Part shown: in pieces, positions 34,661-46,278 of the stretch
Position numbering within the stretch: the stretch's first letter is position 1
Layout: every line of letters starts with the position of its first letter
NCBI RefSeq assembly: GCF_009017415.1
Contig: NC_092406.1
Span: forward strand, 4,836,001-4,900,000
Origin: Aspergillus flavus
Lineage: Eukaryota; Ascomycota; Eurotiomycetes; Eurotiales; Aspergillaceae
DNA: 64,000 bases
Reading direction: 5' to 3'
The notes under the pieces: model-generated
Database searches by the model: none
What the model saw: only the letters and a program-made list of their open reading frames with translations
Told to the model about the DNA's origin: nothing
Translations under genes and position numbers: made by a program

Positions 34661-36259
34661 GATTTAGCGCGTAGTTTTACTGTTCATAGACGGAGTAAAC
34701 AAGTTGGGTTGACCTAGATGCGACAAGATCCGCGACCAAGCAGCTAAGGTAACACGTGGAAAACGAAGGTGGTAAGAGTGAACGATAATTCGTAGCTATA
34801 GGGCGAGAAAGCGCGCCAATTTGCAGACGTGGAGGAGCGGCGGGCGCCTTGTATCGATGGATGCGACTGATAGCGGCCTGTATCTAGACCTTGGCGACAA
34901 GTTTCGTGATGTTTTGGGGTGGGAAGATACAGGGCGGTAGGCGACCGATCGGAAAGAACCAGTAATAAGGGAAGGGGGGTGGCCCAACGCGATGCTAAAT
35001 GGGTGATGGAGACCCCAAATGGAGGGGTCGCGCTGAAAAGGGCGCGTGGAAGGCCTGTATGGATGAAATGGAGATGGAGGGGACGGGGCTTTCGCGACTT
35101 TCCGTGCTGGTCGGGGAAACTGGCTGTGCTCAGCCTTTGGCTGTAACGAGGAGAGGTAGGCGGCGAGACGTTGGAAGAAGATTTCGTGCCGCCTGCACGT
35201 GATGTAGTGCTGACTCATCCGTCCCGACGGTCGTGTTCGGGCTTTGAATGAGGCAAATAGGAAGGCGCCGGTTAGTTACTGGTTTGAGCTTCAGCTATCC
35301 TTGGTTTGGACTAGTCCATCACAGGTACTAACACGGGCATCGTATCGTAGTATCAGAGATGGCTTAGGTATCAGTACAACAAGATATCAAGCATTTCTAG
35401 GCGAGAATATGGCGAGTTATTCATGCAATACGTTCGTCTATTGGAGTATCAGCTTAATGGGTTTCTTGCTCACTTTCAGTGTACTCAAGCTGCGGGCGTA
35501 ACGCGTATTATATATAAAATGAGACTTCCATTCAATTTCTCTCTATACCAAACCAAACGTGAGATCTACTACAGTCCATTACCAAGTGAACCGAATGGCT
35601 ATAATCGATAATGGCAGTTGATCGAATCATCTACACTGTCACCTAACTCAACGATGCATGCAAAGCATAGTTCCTAGCTTGAAGTTCATTCAGTCTGTCG
35701 AGGCCCAGATTGTCACAGAACCTCGAACGACTGGCCACCAAGCGGGTTTGTTGGTGAGCACCAGACTTGTAGACAACCCGGTTATCCAGAGGAATTCAGT
35801 GCAAGCTGGGTTGTGTGGTCCTTGGGGTGAACGGATAATGAGATCGACTGAGATATATATATCACTCCTCAAGCAAATCCCACGAGTTCCCAGATTTTAC
35901 ATTATATCTTCACCTTCTTAAATCTACATACCAAAGCCTCGACACAGTTGGCGCCGACAATACAAATTGTACGTTTAAACTATTCATAAAATAATAGACG
36001 ATATAGTTTATCTAGAGCTTAAACAAAGGTTTATTGAGAGCATCTTTGCACAACTATAAATACAAATGCTGCCGCATACTACTACATGCCAATGATTATC
36101 ATCAGTAGCAAACTGATCATCTACTGCCACTCACCGCTGGAAAGTGGATAATAGCCATGATCTCAAAAGCATCGCAAGATGAAAATGCCATGACAACCTA
36201 TTGCAATCTATCCACCGTAACCCCCCAGAAAACCCTGTGATGATTACTGTGAGGGGACC
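34661..36259. other. snf21 promoter and leader; BAR gene 3' flank
   Basis: A 140-codon minus-strand frame at 34796-35218 lies just upstream of snf21 on the same strand; it is proline/arginine-rich with no domain and may be an upstream reading frame or chance. The segment 35250-36200 is AT-rich and holds nothing I can name. Confidence 0.45.
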
Positions 36260-37792
36260 CTATGCCTCACCAGCATTGAGTATAGGTTTTTTCATAGGCG
36301 GTGGTGGTGGCGGCGGCTTCTTCGCGCGCGAAGGTGGAGGGGGTGGAGGTGCTTTCTTCTGTATCGCAGCCCCGTTCAATGTCGTCGAACTACTTCTTCT
36401 CGTGACACCTCCGAAAGGCGACACCGGGGAATCAGACCGCCCCTGGTACAATCTATCGGGGCTAGTGCCAGATCGCGGGCTGGCATCCTCCGAAGGATCG
36501 GCGGCCATCCGAGCCAGGACGCTGTTCCTGCCCGTAATAAAATTCTCGCTAGGCGCTCGAGATGGTCGAGGACTTGAGCTATACGTTTGTTCCTGTCGTA
36601 ATTGTGCTGGGCTTTCGAACGTGGAAGTCCTACCGAGGAATGGTCTCTGCGGTACAGGCTCCGGGACATAGACTTCTCTCGAGTCCCCCACATCGGACGG
36701 AGACCTGCTTGTCCGAATGATAGGGCGCAGTTCTGCCGAGTTGCTAAGTTCCTCGTGCAAGGGTTCGTAGCGCTCCTGGTACGAATGGGCTGTGCTAGCA
36801 CGGGCACGACCAGGGCGCCGACCACTTGAACTTTGTGTCTGAGATTGCCTGTCACGGAATAATTAATATACTTGTGAAAGGCGTTTCCTTGCGTCAACAG
36901 TTACTCACCGGCTAGGCCAATCATTCTTGAGTTGGAGAAGCACTTCTCTGCACTTCTCGTGGTAGTTCAATTGCGCTTCCAAAAACGCTTCCAAATCCGC
37001 AATACTCTCTACTTCACCTTCTTTGATGTCCTGCATCCGGCGGTATACATCATCGTTGGCCTCCTCATATTTAGCCTTCTGGGTCCGAAGTTCTTCCTCT
37101 GCGCGAAAATCCTCCTTCTTTGCTTTCTGCATTTTGGACAACGAAGTGTCAAAAGCTAACCGCCGGCTGTCGAGTTTCCTACGGGCATTCTATATATTCC
37201 ATTAGGCATGTTGCAGCGATATCTGGTTAATGTGATGAATTTACCTGGTACTGCTTCATTTGTGCCAAGGACCGATCCAGGGACTCAAGCCAGCTTGAGT
37301 TCGCCTCTGCGATATACGACTCCTGAAGGCGAGCAATGCGCTCCTCTGTCCGTCCGAATTCTGTGCAATAGAGAATGGAATTGTCAGACACGTGGATTCC
37401 TGGGAGATCGAGGAGGGTCACGAGCGATAACGTACTTGTCAGGCAACGACCGTAGTCAGAATGGGCGTCATAGTCCTCGCCATGGCTGACCATGCTAGTG
37501 CCCAAATGACCAATTGGTAATGTCTTCTCTTTGTCATCACCTTCGCTGCGCTTCGAGACGGCTTTGACGTAGGCAACCATGGACTTGTGAAGGCGATCGA
37601 GACCTTGACGAAAAGTCAGTCATTGAACGAATCTTTTCAGTTTTGGTATATATCGACGGACTCACCTTCGTTCCGCACGGACATTTCTGTCTCCATGGCT
37701 TTGAAATCATCCGAGAGATTAGTTTTGATCTCACCGCCCATTCTTTCCCCCGCCCATTGCTTGAAGCGATCGAACTTCCTGTTGACGTTCAT
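36260..37792 (-). CDS. BAR-domain protein with proline-rich tail, 426 aa
   Basis: Endophilin-like membrane-curving protein, expected at endocytic or endosomal membranes. Five exons: 37666-37792, 37436-37603, 37245-37360, 36909-37189 and 36260-36848, all in phase. Residues about 10-235 form a BAR coiled-coil: basic start MNVNRKFDRFKQWAGERMGG, the GRTEERIARLQESYI helix and AFLEAQLNYHEKCREVLLQL. A Ser/Pro-rich linker follows and the protein ends in two polyproline runs (six and seven prolines in APPPPPPSRAKKPPPPPPP), which could bind SH3 or profilin. No SH3 domain is encoded in the next 250 bp, although endophilins usually have one. Function by family only; no named Aspergillus gene is assigned. 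Confidence 0.87.
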
Positions 37793-39590
37793 TGTGACTG
37801 AGTATAGTAGTAAGTGATAGGATCAGATGAACGGAAGAGAGGTATAAACGAATTGGAGATAAAAGTTAGATGATCTGGCCAGCAGATTGGCGAAAATAGA
37901 AAAGAAAAATAAAGAGACAAAAAAGAAAAAAACTGGCCGAGCGCAGATGGGCACGAGACGTTAAAAACGATCTTCCCCGCGGTGATCTATGGATAGAGAA
38001 GTGAAGAGAACAGAACAATGTGAATTGTCGCTGGTGGAAGCAGGTCAATGACCAGCGAATCTCAATCGGCGTACAAAGATCTATCCTGTAGCTAAAGAAA
38101 GGGGAAGGGAGACAGAGGGGAGGGAAGGGGGGAAAGTGGAAGGTGGAAAGAAAGGATGCGACACCAAGTGGGTGGGAGAGGATGCTCAGGGATTAAGAGG
38201 TATCCGATGGAATGTTACTACTATTATTTTACCTATTATACCTAAGTTTCGTGATTCAATGGTGGTAATTTATTTTTAATTTTGATCGAATTTTCATTCC
38301 TTTATTTGTTTCAGTTTACCAGCGACAAATTACAAAAATAATCATTTTTTACCCTTGAGAGAAAACAGCAATGCTATTCATGGACATTGTAAAACCATGA
38401 ATCCGCCACATGGACCACATTGAATTGACTTTGTCTTGACCATACTGTACAATACCTTTCATCCTCCACCGGGTATCGTTCCTCGTACTCGTATGTCCAG
38501 ACTCTTGAAGGTAAAATATAACTTGGTAAATGACACCCGTTTAATAATAAATTACATAGTTACTTACTGGTTATTAAAGGTGTGGGGGGCACTGTCTGTA
38601 TGATTGGCACCAATTGTTTAGCTTCCATGTTCATGTATCTGGCGAGGAAAGTTAGGTGTACCTGAAACCTTAGCCTGTTGGATGGGATGGTTTGAAGTCT
38701 ATTATTATCTGTGACTAGAGTGTATCACAAGATGAAGCCTCATAGGCCAGTTTCTATTCAACTGCAACAAGTGACACGCGTTTTTGTGGGGCTTCGAGTG
38801 GGGATGCGATGCCACAAATCTGCTCGAATTGTCAGTCTTCAAACGTTGCCACTGCACTATTTTCGGAACAGTGCATATTCTCTAGACCTCTAGTGTTTCT
38901 GCAAACTGTATCTTGAGTGGTATCATTGAAACAGTTGATTTAGTATTACACAGCCAAATCGAGTAGTTGCTATCATATGTTGTATTAGCGTGATAATTCT
39001 AATGATCTGTAGTTGAAGTCATGTGAACTGGAGGGGCGTTCGTCTACTCCGTATAACACTAAAGACTATCCTCTCCATACATGAAACTCCACTTGATGTT
39101 CTTCTGCGAAGAAGTCTAGAAGCCCCGGTGGGTTGCACCTGCAGATTGTGGTGCGAAAGAGATAACTAAGGCCAACTACTCCGTATTTAAGTGGTAGATT
39201 CCATCTCAATACATAAACTTCATACCTTTCAATACAAACTGGAATTCACCTGTAATGTACATGTCGGGGTTGACGATCGGGAAAGCATGTCAATCCTGTA
39301 CTCCAGAAGCTCTGACTCCATGGTGGCCCAGCTCTACCCATCTACTTCAGGTTGACCATCTGACTCCTGAGGACCCCTGCGGGAGTGGGTAGAGCGATTG
39401 GCCCCTACTAAATTCAGATTATTTAGTACACATGTTCTCCTCCTATTTCACTCCTTCTCCTTTTTCATGGATCAATGGATAAGTGTTCGGTAAAATGAAC
39501 ACGGACTAACCACCGTCTTTGTTATGTCCAGCGGGCCCCCTATTAAATATCCCATGATAAACCCTAGCTATCAAGAAGCAAGCCGCTAGT
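37793..39590. other. BAR gene promoter and gene-poor gap
   Basis: The first 400 bp, purine-rich on the plus strand, is probably the BAR gene leader and promoter. The remainder, AT-rich with short frames only, has no gene I can support. Confidence 0.55.
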
Positions 39591-40427
39591 TCAGCATGGC
39601 ATGACAGTCTCCACGCCTGCAGGGTGAATGGCCCCGTCCAGGCGACTTGTTTGTTTGTGTTGCACCAGGACATCCCCTATATCTTTGCCATGGTGCTCAG
39701 CGACACCAGCGGCATCTTCCATGGGTAACAAGATGAAGTCCTCCATAAACTGGGCATCGAACTCAGACTCAATCTCAGCCTCCGCGGCTATCAAAGTGTC
39801 AAAATCATTCCAGTGCATAGTATCTCCAGAATTGAATCTATGAGCACCCTCCAAGCCGCTAGACAGGAAGGGCTCATGGTTATTGGAGCCCGTACCCCAT
39901 GGTTTCAATTCCGTAATGTTCAAATTTCGGCTGCAGTCATCCAGGGGACCCCTAGGGTCACCCTTGAGAATGGTAACCGCGTATTGCCCGGGCGTGACGC
40001 CTACGAGCTTTTTGAACACCCGATGGAAGTGACTTGGCGTGAGGCATGCCTGATTGGCAAGTTCCCGCAATGTTGGTTTGGACCCAGTTGCTATCTCTGC
40101 CTGGATGGTTTTACATGCCCTCTGAATCATTTGGGCCTGGGGATTAACCGCTAACAGGGTTTGGGGTTTGCAGCGCTTACAGGGTCTGAAACCTGCTTTT
40201 TCGGCCTGCGAGGGCGTGTCGTAAAATTGGACATTTGCTCTCCGGGCGAGACGAGCTGGACATGATGGTCGGCAATATATTTTGGTCGTTAATACAGCGT
40301 ACACAAATGATACGGCTGTTGCATCTCGGTGGACCACTGCCTGCCAGCGGGCAGTAGCGGACAGGGTCGGCGAGGCACAACGAGGTAGGCGAGGTAGTTT
40401 CAGGGGCAGATTCTCCTGATCCATCAC
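39591..40427 (-). CDS. Ada-type methyl-acceptor and AraC-type DNA-binding protein, 278 aa
   Basis: Relative of the N-terminal half of bacterial Ada, which repairs methylphosphotriesters in DNA by moving the methyl group to a zinc-bound cysteine. Cys52, Cys56, Cys83 and Cys86 have the same spacing as E. coli Ada Cys38, 42, 69 and 72; Cys52 would be the methyl acceptor. The Ada context YCRPSCPAR and FRPCKRCKP is clear. Residues about 98-152 form an AraC-type helix-turn-helix region (LRELANQACLTPSHFHRVFKKLVGVTPGQYA). The O6-methylguanine methyltransferase domain of E. coli Ada is absent. The last 100 residues are unlike bacterial Ada and contain acidic stretches (IAAEAEIESEFDAQFMEDF). A hidden intron after GQYAVTILK cannot be excluded. 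The gene has no introns in the domains, consistent with bacterial ancestry. Probable role: alkylation repair or alkylation-responsive regulator in the nucleus. Confidence 0.88.
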   Translation of the reverse strand: MMDQENLPLKLPRLPRCASPTLSATARWQAVVHRDATAVSFVYAVLTTKIYCRPSCPARLARRANVQFYDTPSQAEKAGFRPCKRCKPQTLLAVNPQAQMIQRACKTIQAEIATGSKPTLRELANQACLTPSHFHRVFKKLVGVTPGQYAVTILKGDPRGPLDDCSRNLNITELKPWGTGSNNHEPFLSSGLEGAHRFNSGDTMHWNDFDTLIAAEAEIESEFDAQFMEDFILLPMEDAAGVAEHHGKDIGDVLVQHKQTSRLDGAIHPAGVETVMPC

Positions 40428-41451
40428 GTATAATATGTTATAGGCCCTTGTCTAGCTTTATGGGAGGATGAAATAATCCACAGAGAACAATGTTCGAAGA
40501 AAGTCTGTCTCTGGGGTATACGCTTAGCTTATGGACGTTTTCCTCAGTGGTGTCTGGCACCGCTGATTGGTCAGTTCAAGATCAGTCTTTTTACCCCTAC
40601 AGAGCTCCGGGCGTACATGACATCCGCCATACTGTGTATACTTGACGCCTCGGGGCGCTTTGTCGACTAACTTCCGGTTATACGAGGACTTGCTATATTA
40701 GTTTTCTTCGGGGTGTGGAGGAGAGGGGTAGCACTAATTTTGATGTCGGCTTTTATGTCAAGGGGAATATTTGGCAACGAGATAACAAGGATTGGTCAAG
40801 CCATATATACCCATAGATATAGATATATATACATGTGTTAAGGAATCGGTTATACTATCGAAGAACTCGTTTGTTACGCAAGTGCTAAAAGCCAATATAA
40901 ATTTCAATACCACTACGAATGCAATGGCCTCACGACTTCCAAGCTTTATCATTGCCCCATACAAGTACTGGACCGTAATAGCAGTGCCAAGACCACACTA
41001 TGAATGCACCTAATTGTATTTTGAACACACTGTTCACGGAACAACATAGACAACCATAGACGACGGGCTACAAGTGGATCATAGTGCTCTCTGATAAACG
41101 GATGACGAATTCTTACAACGTGGAGCACCAGGTTGGGGGTACATGAAACGTACAAGGGGACAAGGTATAAAGAAATCATTCTGCCATGAACAAACAAGGA
41201 AATATTCTTCATTTTTTCGGTATTAACGAGTATTCATAATCCGTTTTTTGGCAAATGCTATGAGATGCACACAGAGACTCGATGTCTGGCCCCCTCTTTT
41301 TTGGTTTAATCATCAATGAAATTGTTGGCCACAACCTTATTCCGCTAAGGACGCGTGGTAGGTTATCCGCAGTCGCCTAAGTACATGTGCCTCATAGCAA
41401 AAGAGCATTTTGAACCCGTCACAAACAAAAAAACTCCACACCATAATACCC
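40428..41451. other. Ada-like gene promoter and uL2 3' flank
   Basis: About 1 kb, AT-rich in its middle (40740-40930), with short frames only. The last 150 bp is probably uL2 3' untranslated region. Confidence 0.5.
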
Positions 41452-42426
41452 TTAGTCCTTGGTCTTCTGGGTACCACGGAGCAGACCGGTTCTCCGGGCA
41501 GCGATAAGACCGGCTTTTTGACCCTGGGCGGCGTAGCGGGAGATGGTAGAAGCCTTACCAATGTGCTGGTGGTTACCACCACCGTGAGGCTATAACAAGT
41601 AGGTCAGAGATTAATTCCTTCAAAATGAGAAGACAAGGATTCCTTACGTGATCAACGGGGTTCATGGCAACACCACGAGTCTTGGGCCAAGAGTTGCGCT
41701 TAACAGCGAACTTGTGCTTGGCACGAGAAGCCTCTGTAAGATTATGTTAGCATTCAATTCCCATTTACCCCCTGTACTTCAAAGACTAAGCCAATCGACG
41801 GGATCAAAGACATACTGAGCAAAGGCTTGTCGGTACGACCACCACCAGCAACGATACCGACCATACCACGGGAGGTGCTCTTCACAACCTTCTTGGCACC
41901 GCTAGGAAGCTTGATTCTGGTCTTGCCATCCTCGGGGTTGTGGCCAATGACGGTAACGTAGTTACCAGAGGTACGACCAAGAGCACCACGGTCACCAGCC
42001 TTCTCCTCGACGTTGGTGACGACGGTACCCTCAGGAACGGAGGAAAGAGGGAGGACGTTGCCGACGGTCAGGGCGGCGTTCTTTCCGGCGTAGATGAACT
42101 GGCCAGTGTACATTCCCTCGTTGGCGATGAAGGTCTCGGTAACGTGCTTGAACTTGTAAGGGTGACGGAACTGGACCTTAGCGAGAGGAGCACCACGGCC
42201 GGGGTCGTGGATGATCTCCTTCACAACACCCCGGGTGTATCCATGGCGCTCAGCGTAGTCAAGGGTACGGAACTGAGCAGGGGCCTTGTTGAGACGGGTG
42301 TTGGCCGCTGGAGGCGAAGTTGTTATCAGCAATTTTGATCTTGGGGAATTCGCTCAGAACTCTGCGGTCGCACTCACTGAAAATGGATCCACGACCCTTC
42401 CTCTGGTTGCGGATCACGCGACCCAT
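41452..42426 (-). CDS. rpl8: 60S ribosomal protein uL2 (L8), 254 aa
   Basis: Universal large-subunit protein that stabilises the peptidyl-transferase centre and subunit joining. Four exons: 42378-42426, 41816-42307, 41648-41733 and 41452-41589, total 255 codons, the exact family length. The protein starts [16 protein letters not shown] and the C-terminal region has the invariant [12 protein letters not shown] segment around the histidine essential for peptidyl transfer; NPVDH is just before the last intron. Four exons with a tiny first exon is typical of fungal ribosomal protein genes. The symbol varies between nomenclatures (RPL2 in yeast). Confidence 0.97.
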
Positions 42427-42840
42427 GGCGACTTTCTAGATAGAGACCTGGAGGTTAGTATACAAGAAGAAAGACCCCTGCGACCCGGTGGTGGGAGTTT
42501 ATCAAGTGCTCGTACCTCAAATCGAAGATGGGCTTGTCGGGTTGGTGGTGAGAATTCGTCGGCGGAAGGGCTGTGTGGGCTTTAGGGCGCGGTCGCTAAT
42601 CTAGCCGAGCTGGGACTAGCGTCGCCGTGCGCCTCTCTCGCGCGGCTGTGAGTTTGGCGGCGCGGCTAACCGTCACATCAACCATGGACTTCGAGAACAA
42701 CCGAGTACCCTGACGGAGTAACAGTTCATGCGACCACCTAGGTGGTTGACTTGTTTGATAAGCGCAGCTGGTACACAGTCTTTTATCCAGTCAAAGGCTA
42801 GATCGCCAATTTCTTCATCCGATCTTGTTTGACTACTCTG
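42427..42840. promoter_or_regulatory. uL2 promoter region
   Basis: Leader and promoter of the uL2 gene, GC-rich at about 42590-42665. No clear ribosomal-gene element was recognised. Confidence 0.4.
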
Positions 42841-43350
42841 TCAGCTGCACTCGATGACTACTAGGCGTGTTGCAACCCACGACCTCCGCCAATCACATAC
42901 CTCTACGAGTATCTCGCAGTGAAACAGTCTTCTGATGAATGGTTTTATCCATGATGGTTCAGGATCCCTGTCATCGATCGACGTTGTTGGGTAGTATTGC
43001 TGTTGGATGCATTGATGGCCTTCGACCTTCATTGTTCCATGCCTGACTGAATGATGACCAAATCGAGATGGTTTTGACAAAAGCAACATGCCCTCAACGG
43101 CCTTTAAGAAGTTCGGAAAAGAATACCACTGTATTCCCGAATGTGAAACACCACGCAGTCTGGGGTCACAGCTACTACGACGTGGAAACTTGCCTGATGA
43201 TGCCTGAAACACTGCAACAGTGGTTAGTTGGATTAATCCTCCACTAGCATCCGCTGCAGAGGAAGAAAAGCCCTTGAACGAGTGGATCGATGCATCTGAT
43301 GTGTCACTCATGGTGATCGCTTTGATTCTTCCTCGGCATATCCCGGCCAC
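42841..43350 (-). CDS. Possible hypothetical protein, 169 aa
   Basis: A single-exon frame between uL2 and the DDT/WHIM gene. It begins MAGICRGRIKAITMSDTSDA and has no signal peptide, membrane segment or motif I recognise. It has a methionine start and is longer than chance frames nearby, but amino-acid composition is not decisive. It may be a lineage-specific gene or a chance frame. Confidence 0.25.
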   Translation of the reverse strand: MAGICRGRIKAITMSDTSDASIHSFKGFSSSAADASGGLIQLTTVAVFQASSGKFPRRSSCDPRLRGVSHSGIQWYSFPNFLKAVEGMLLLSKPSRFGHHSVRHGTMKVEGHQCIQQQYYPTTSIDDRDPEPSWIKPFIRRLFHCEILVEVCDWRRSWVATRLVVIECS

Positions 43351-43781
43351 AGTAAGGAACTGGCGTCGTGTTCATTGTTCAGTCTTCTGTAAACTAACGT
43401 TAGATAACAAGTTCTGAATGAGATCGCTCCTTTTTAGCGGTCTTTCAGAAACTGATTTGTCATTTGGTCCTCCATAGTTTTTTTTTTTGCGAAATGACCC
43501 TACGCTGGCTCATACGGCGTCTCAGGTTCGCATTATGAGGTCATCAATGCTCAATCCCCTGTTCAGTACTCTAGATGTAGGCCAGAATAAAATTGAATGT
43601 TAGAGAATACATTGATGTGTTCGGGTTGCGAGCATAGCGGCCATCGATGACGCCAGAACAGGCCAGGCGCGTAAAAGCCGCGCTCCATTAATCGGCAGCA
43701 GTAGTGCAGTAGAACTTCTTGCGGCGCGCACTCGCCCACCTCCGTTCCATTTCAACACAACCACTTCCATCTTCAGCAAAG

Positions 43782-45838
43782 ATGTCTAACATGTCACTTT
43801 CTGACTCAGATCTCTCGTCGCTATCATCAGCGCCACCATCGGATGATGAGTCTGTTCCCATGGCAGTTGATGAGCCCGTGGGCATCACCAAGTACTTCAA
43901 GAAGGAATCAGAGACTCCGCCGCCGAAACGGGCACCTTCACCACCACATGAATATGTTTTAGCAGATAATCCGGACATTGCAGTGAGTTATCCATCAATT
44001 GATGATTTTATAAGACTCTACACGTTTATTTGACGCGTCTATGAACTGGTGAACATACTTGCTGACTCGTCGCAACCAAAAGTTCGTTGTAATGTTCCGC
44101 GCGCGTTTCCACGATGTCTTCCCCCGATCAGCACCTCATTACGGACCACAAGACATTGAGAAAGGTGTTGCAGAATCGCCCCCCGGGGAGCATATTGAGA
44201 GGTTGCTGTGTGCATTGCTTGGTCTCGTGTTAAACAGGAAGAAGGACGTGGAGTATGGATACCACCTATGACGCAGTTCCCACTACACTACGAAGGGCGC
44301 ATGCGAGCTCCTATTTATCTACAACTAGGATGTTCAAGAATTATGGTAAAAGGCTGACTAGCTATCATAAATGTGCAGTCGACTTCATTACACACGCCCT
44401 CTGGAAGAAGCGATCCAAACCCATGCATCCCAGTGGCCTAAGGCTTGGCAGGGAAAGAACCCTCTTCATGGGGGTCGCACTTTCACAGGAATGGCCCCAG
44501 AAGAACGAGTACGTTCTGTAACTACAAATTACATGAAATACAGTGGATAGCTAACACGCTTTAGTTACAATTGCTGAAATCGCTAATCCTCTGGTCCCTT
44601 TCCTCCTCCGAAGCGGTTCAAGCAAAGATCAAAGAGTCGTACAAGCAAGCACGGCATGAGGACGACCTGAACCAACCACTTTCCGTTCAACCATGGGGTC
44701 GCGACGGCTTGAAGCGTCGATATTGGCTTATCGAAGGCTTAGATGACACACACTTTAGGTTGTACCGTGAGAGCAACCCAGCGCTCAAGAATGTCACTTG
44801 GTGGAGTGTGGCAGGAACAATCCCCGAGTTGAAGGCCGTTGCAGATAAACTCGACGAGGAGAAGAGCATGCATTCGAAGAAGCTCAGTGAGAAGATCAAG
44901 AATTCAGTTCCTCGCTTCGAGGGCTCCGAAGAGGTAAGTTATGATCCTCCGCTGTCGTCTTACCCTTGCTAATTAGTTGTAAGAAACGTAAACGCAGAGA
45001 CTACCGCATTGCGCGCAAAGCACAATTTTCTAGGCCTGAGCCTGGATTTTCCCTTTATGAAGGCCGTACGCGTGGGAAAAAATTGAAGTACACATACTCC
45101 GACGATGAGGATATCTTCTCCGATGGTTTGCCTTCCACCCGACGATCCACACGCAACAACTCAGGCATTTCTTCACCCGCAGAACCCGTGGGTCCCAGGT
45201 TTACCGCTAGTGGAAGACAGATACGTTCGCGCGCAGGAGGAATGTATGGGGAAAGCTTGCTCAGTGGTCAGCGTGATGAGCTAGCTGGCGCAGAAGAATC
45301 TGGGCGGCCTCAGAGGACACGGTCTACACGAGCAAATGGATATACTGGCAACAACGTGGATGATGAAATGGATGAATATGATGAGGGACACTCTAGCGGA
45401 AAGGAGTGGCAGGGTGGAGAGGAGGAAGAAGATAACGATTTCGAAGGCGACGACGAAGAAGAGTTGAGTGGTGACGAATCGATAGTGAACGGAGAAAACC
45501 CAAGCCTGGTAGTGCAGCTCAGATACGGTAAGGGGAAGGTACCGAGTAGCCCTAATGGTCCTAGTGACATGTTATCAGAGGGGAACGTGGGGAGCAAACC
45601 GGAAATAGCGACTGAACCTGCGCCTCCGGAATTTATACCATCCTCAGACGCAGCGAAGCCAACCGTTTCTACGGCTGGAGAGGATGGACCTCTGGGGCAA
45701 AAGATTGAGCTCCAAAATGAGACAAACAGCCAGTCTGAGGGAGGTGCTGAAGCCGTCCGTGTCGCTATGAGCACCGGGTCGCATTCCTATCACCCGGCGC
45801 CTGCTCTTGGTTCAAACGAGGGTGTTCAAAGCATTTAA
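43782..45838 (+). CDS. DDT/WHIM-domain chromatin protein, about 583 aa
   Basis: Nuclear protein with the architecture of ISWI-partner proteins (RSF1/BAZ/Itc1-like). Six exons proposed: 43782-43982, 44083-44252, 44329-44345, 44379-44518, 44565-44933 and 44984-45838. Residues about 55-125 resemble a DDT domain (FRARFHDVFPRSAPHYG). A WHIM/WSD-type segment follows (WGRDGLKRRYWLIEGLDD and TWWSVAGTIPELKAVADKL), the part that contacts ISWI and linker DNA. The C-terminal half is acidic and low-complexity (GGEEEEDNDFEGDDEEEL) with basic TRRSTRNN patches. The 17-nt third exon is tentative: it alone keeps frame between neighbours that are well supported by protein sequence. No PHD finger or bromodomain is present. 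A precise yeast orthologue is not assigned. Confidence 0.78.
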
Positions 45839-46278
45839 GTCACGTACCCCCGGTCATTGAATGAGTGGCTATATCGATAGATTTCATGCTGGAGCGTGTC
45901 TTTTCATCCGGGTTCTGCTGTACACGCGGGAAAGACAATGGGGTCTCCTGAGGCGTTTATGTGGTGATAATTTGTCTGGTTAGTATCAGAGGAAAGGTTC
46001 GTGTTAGCCTGCAAGTATGTCGTGGTTATATGTTTTCACGACTCTTGGATAGCAGGCTGGCCTTTATATGAAAGTCCTACGATAACATCTTTTTTAAGAG
46101 AAGAGCTCCATTGAAATGTCTACAAGAGTTTAACCAACTGCGCATAAATGTGCACCCGTGGCCTCAAGAAACATGAGGTACAGAAAGACCATCGAAGTGG
46201 TCTAAATTCGTAACGCCGTAACCGGAACTCCCAAAATGCAACCAAAATACGGGGGAAATCGCAGTTTATTCAAATCAA
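45839..46278. other. Convergent spacer
   Basis: The DDT/WHIM gene and the DUF1770 gene end toward each other here. Only 3' untranslated sequence is expected; nothing else is seen. Confidence 0.5.

Noticed and set aside
45310..45774. 154-codon minus-strand frame in the DDT/WHIM gene
   Set aside because: It is a Ser-rich antisense reading of the acidic Glu/Asp tail.
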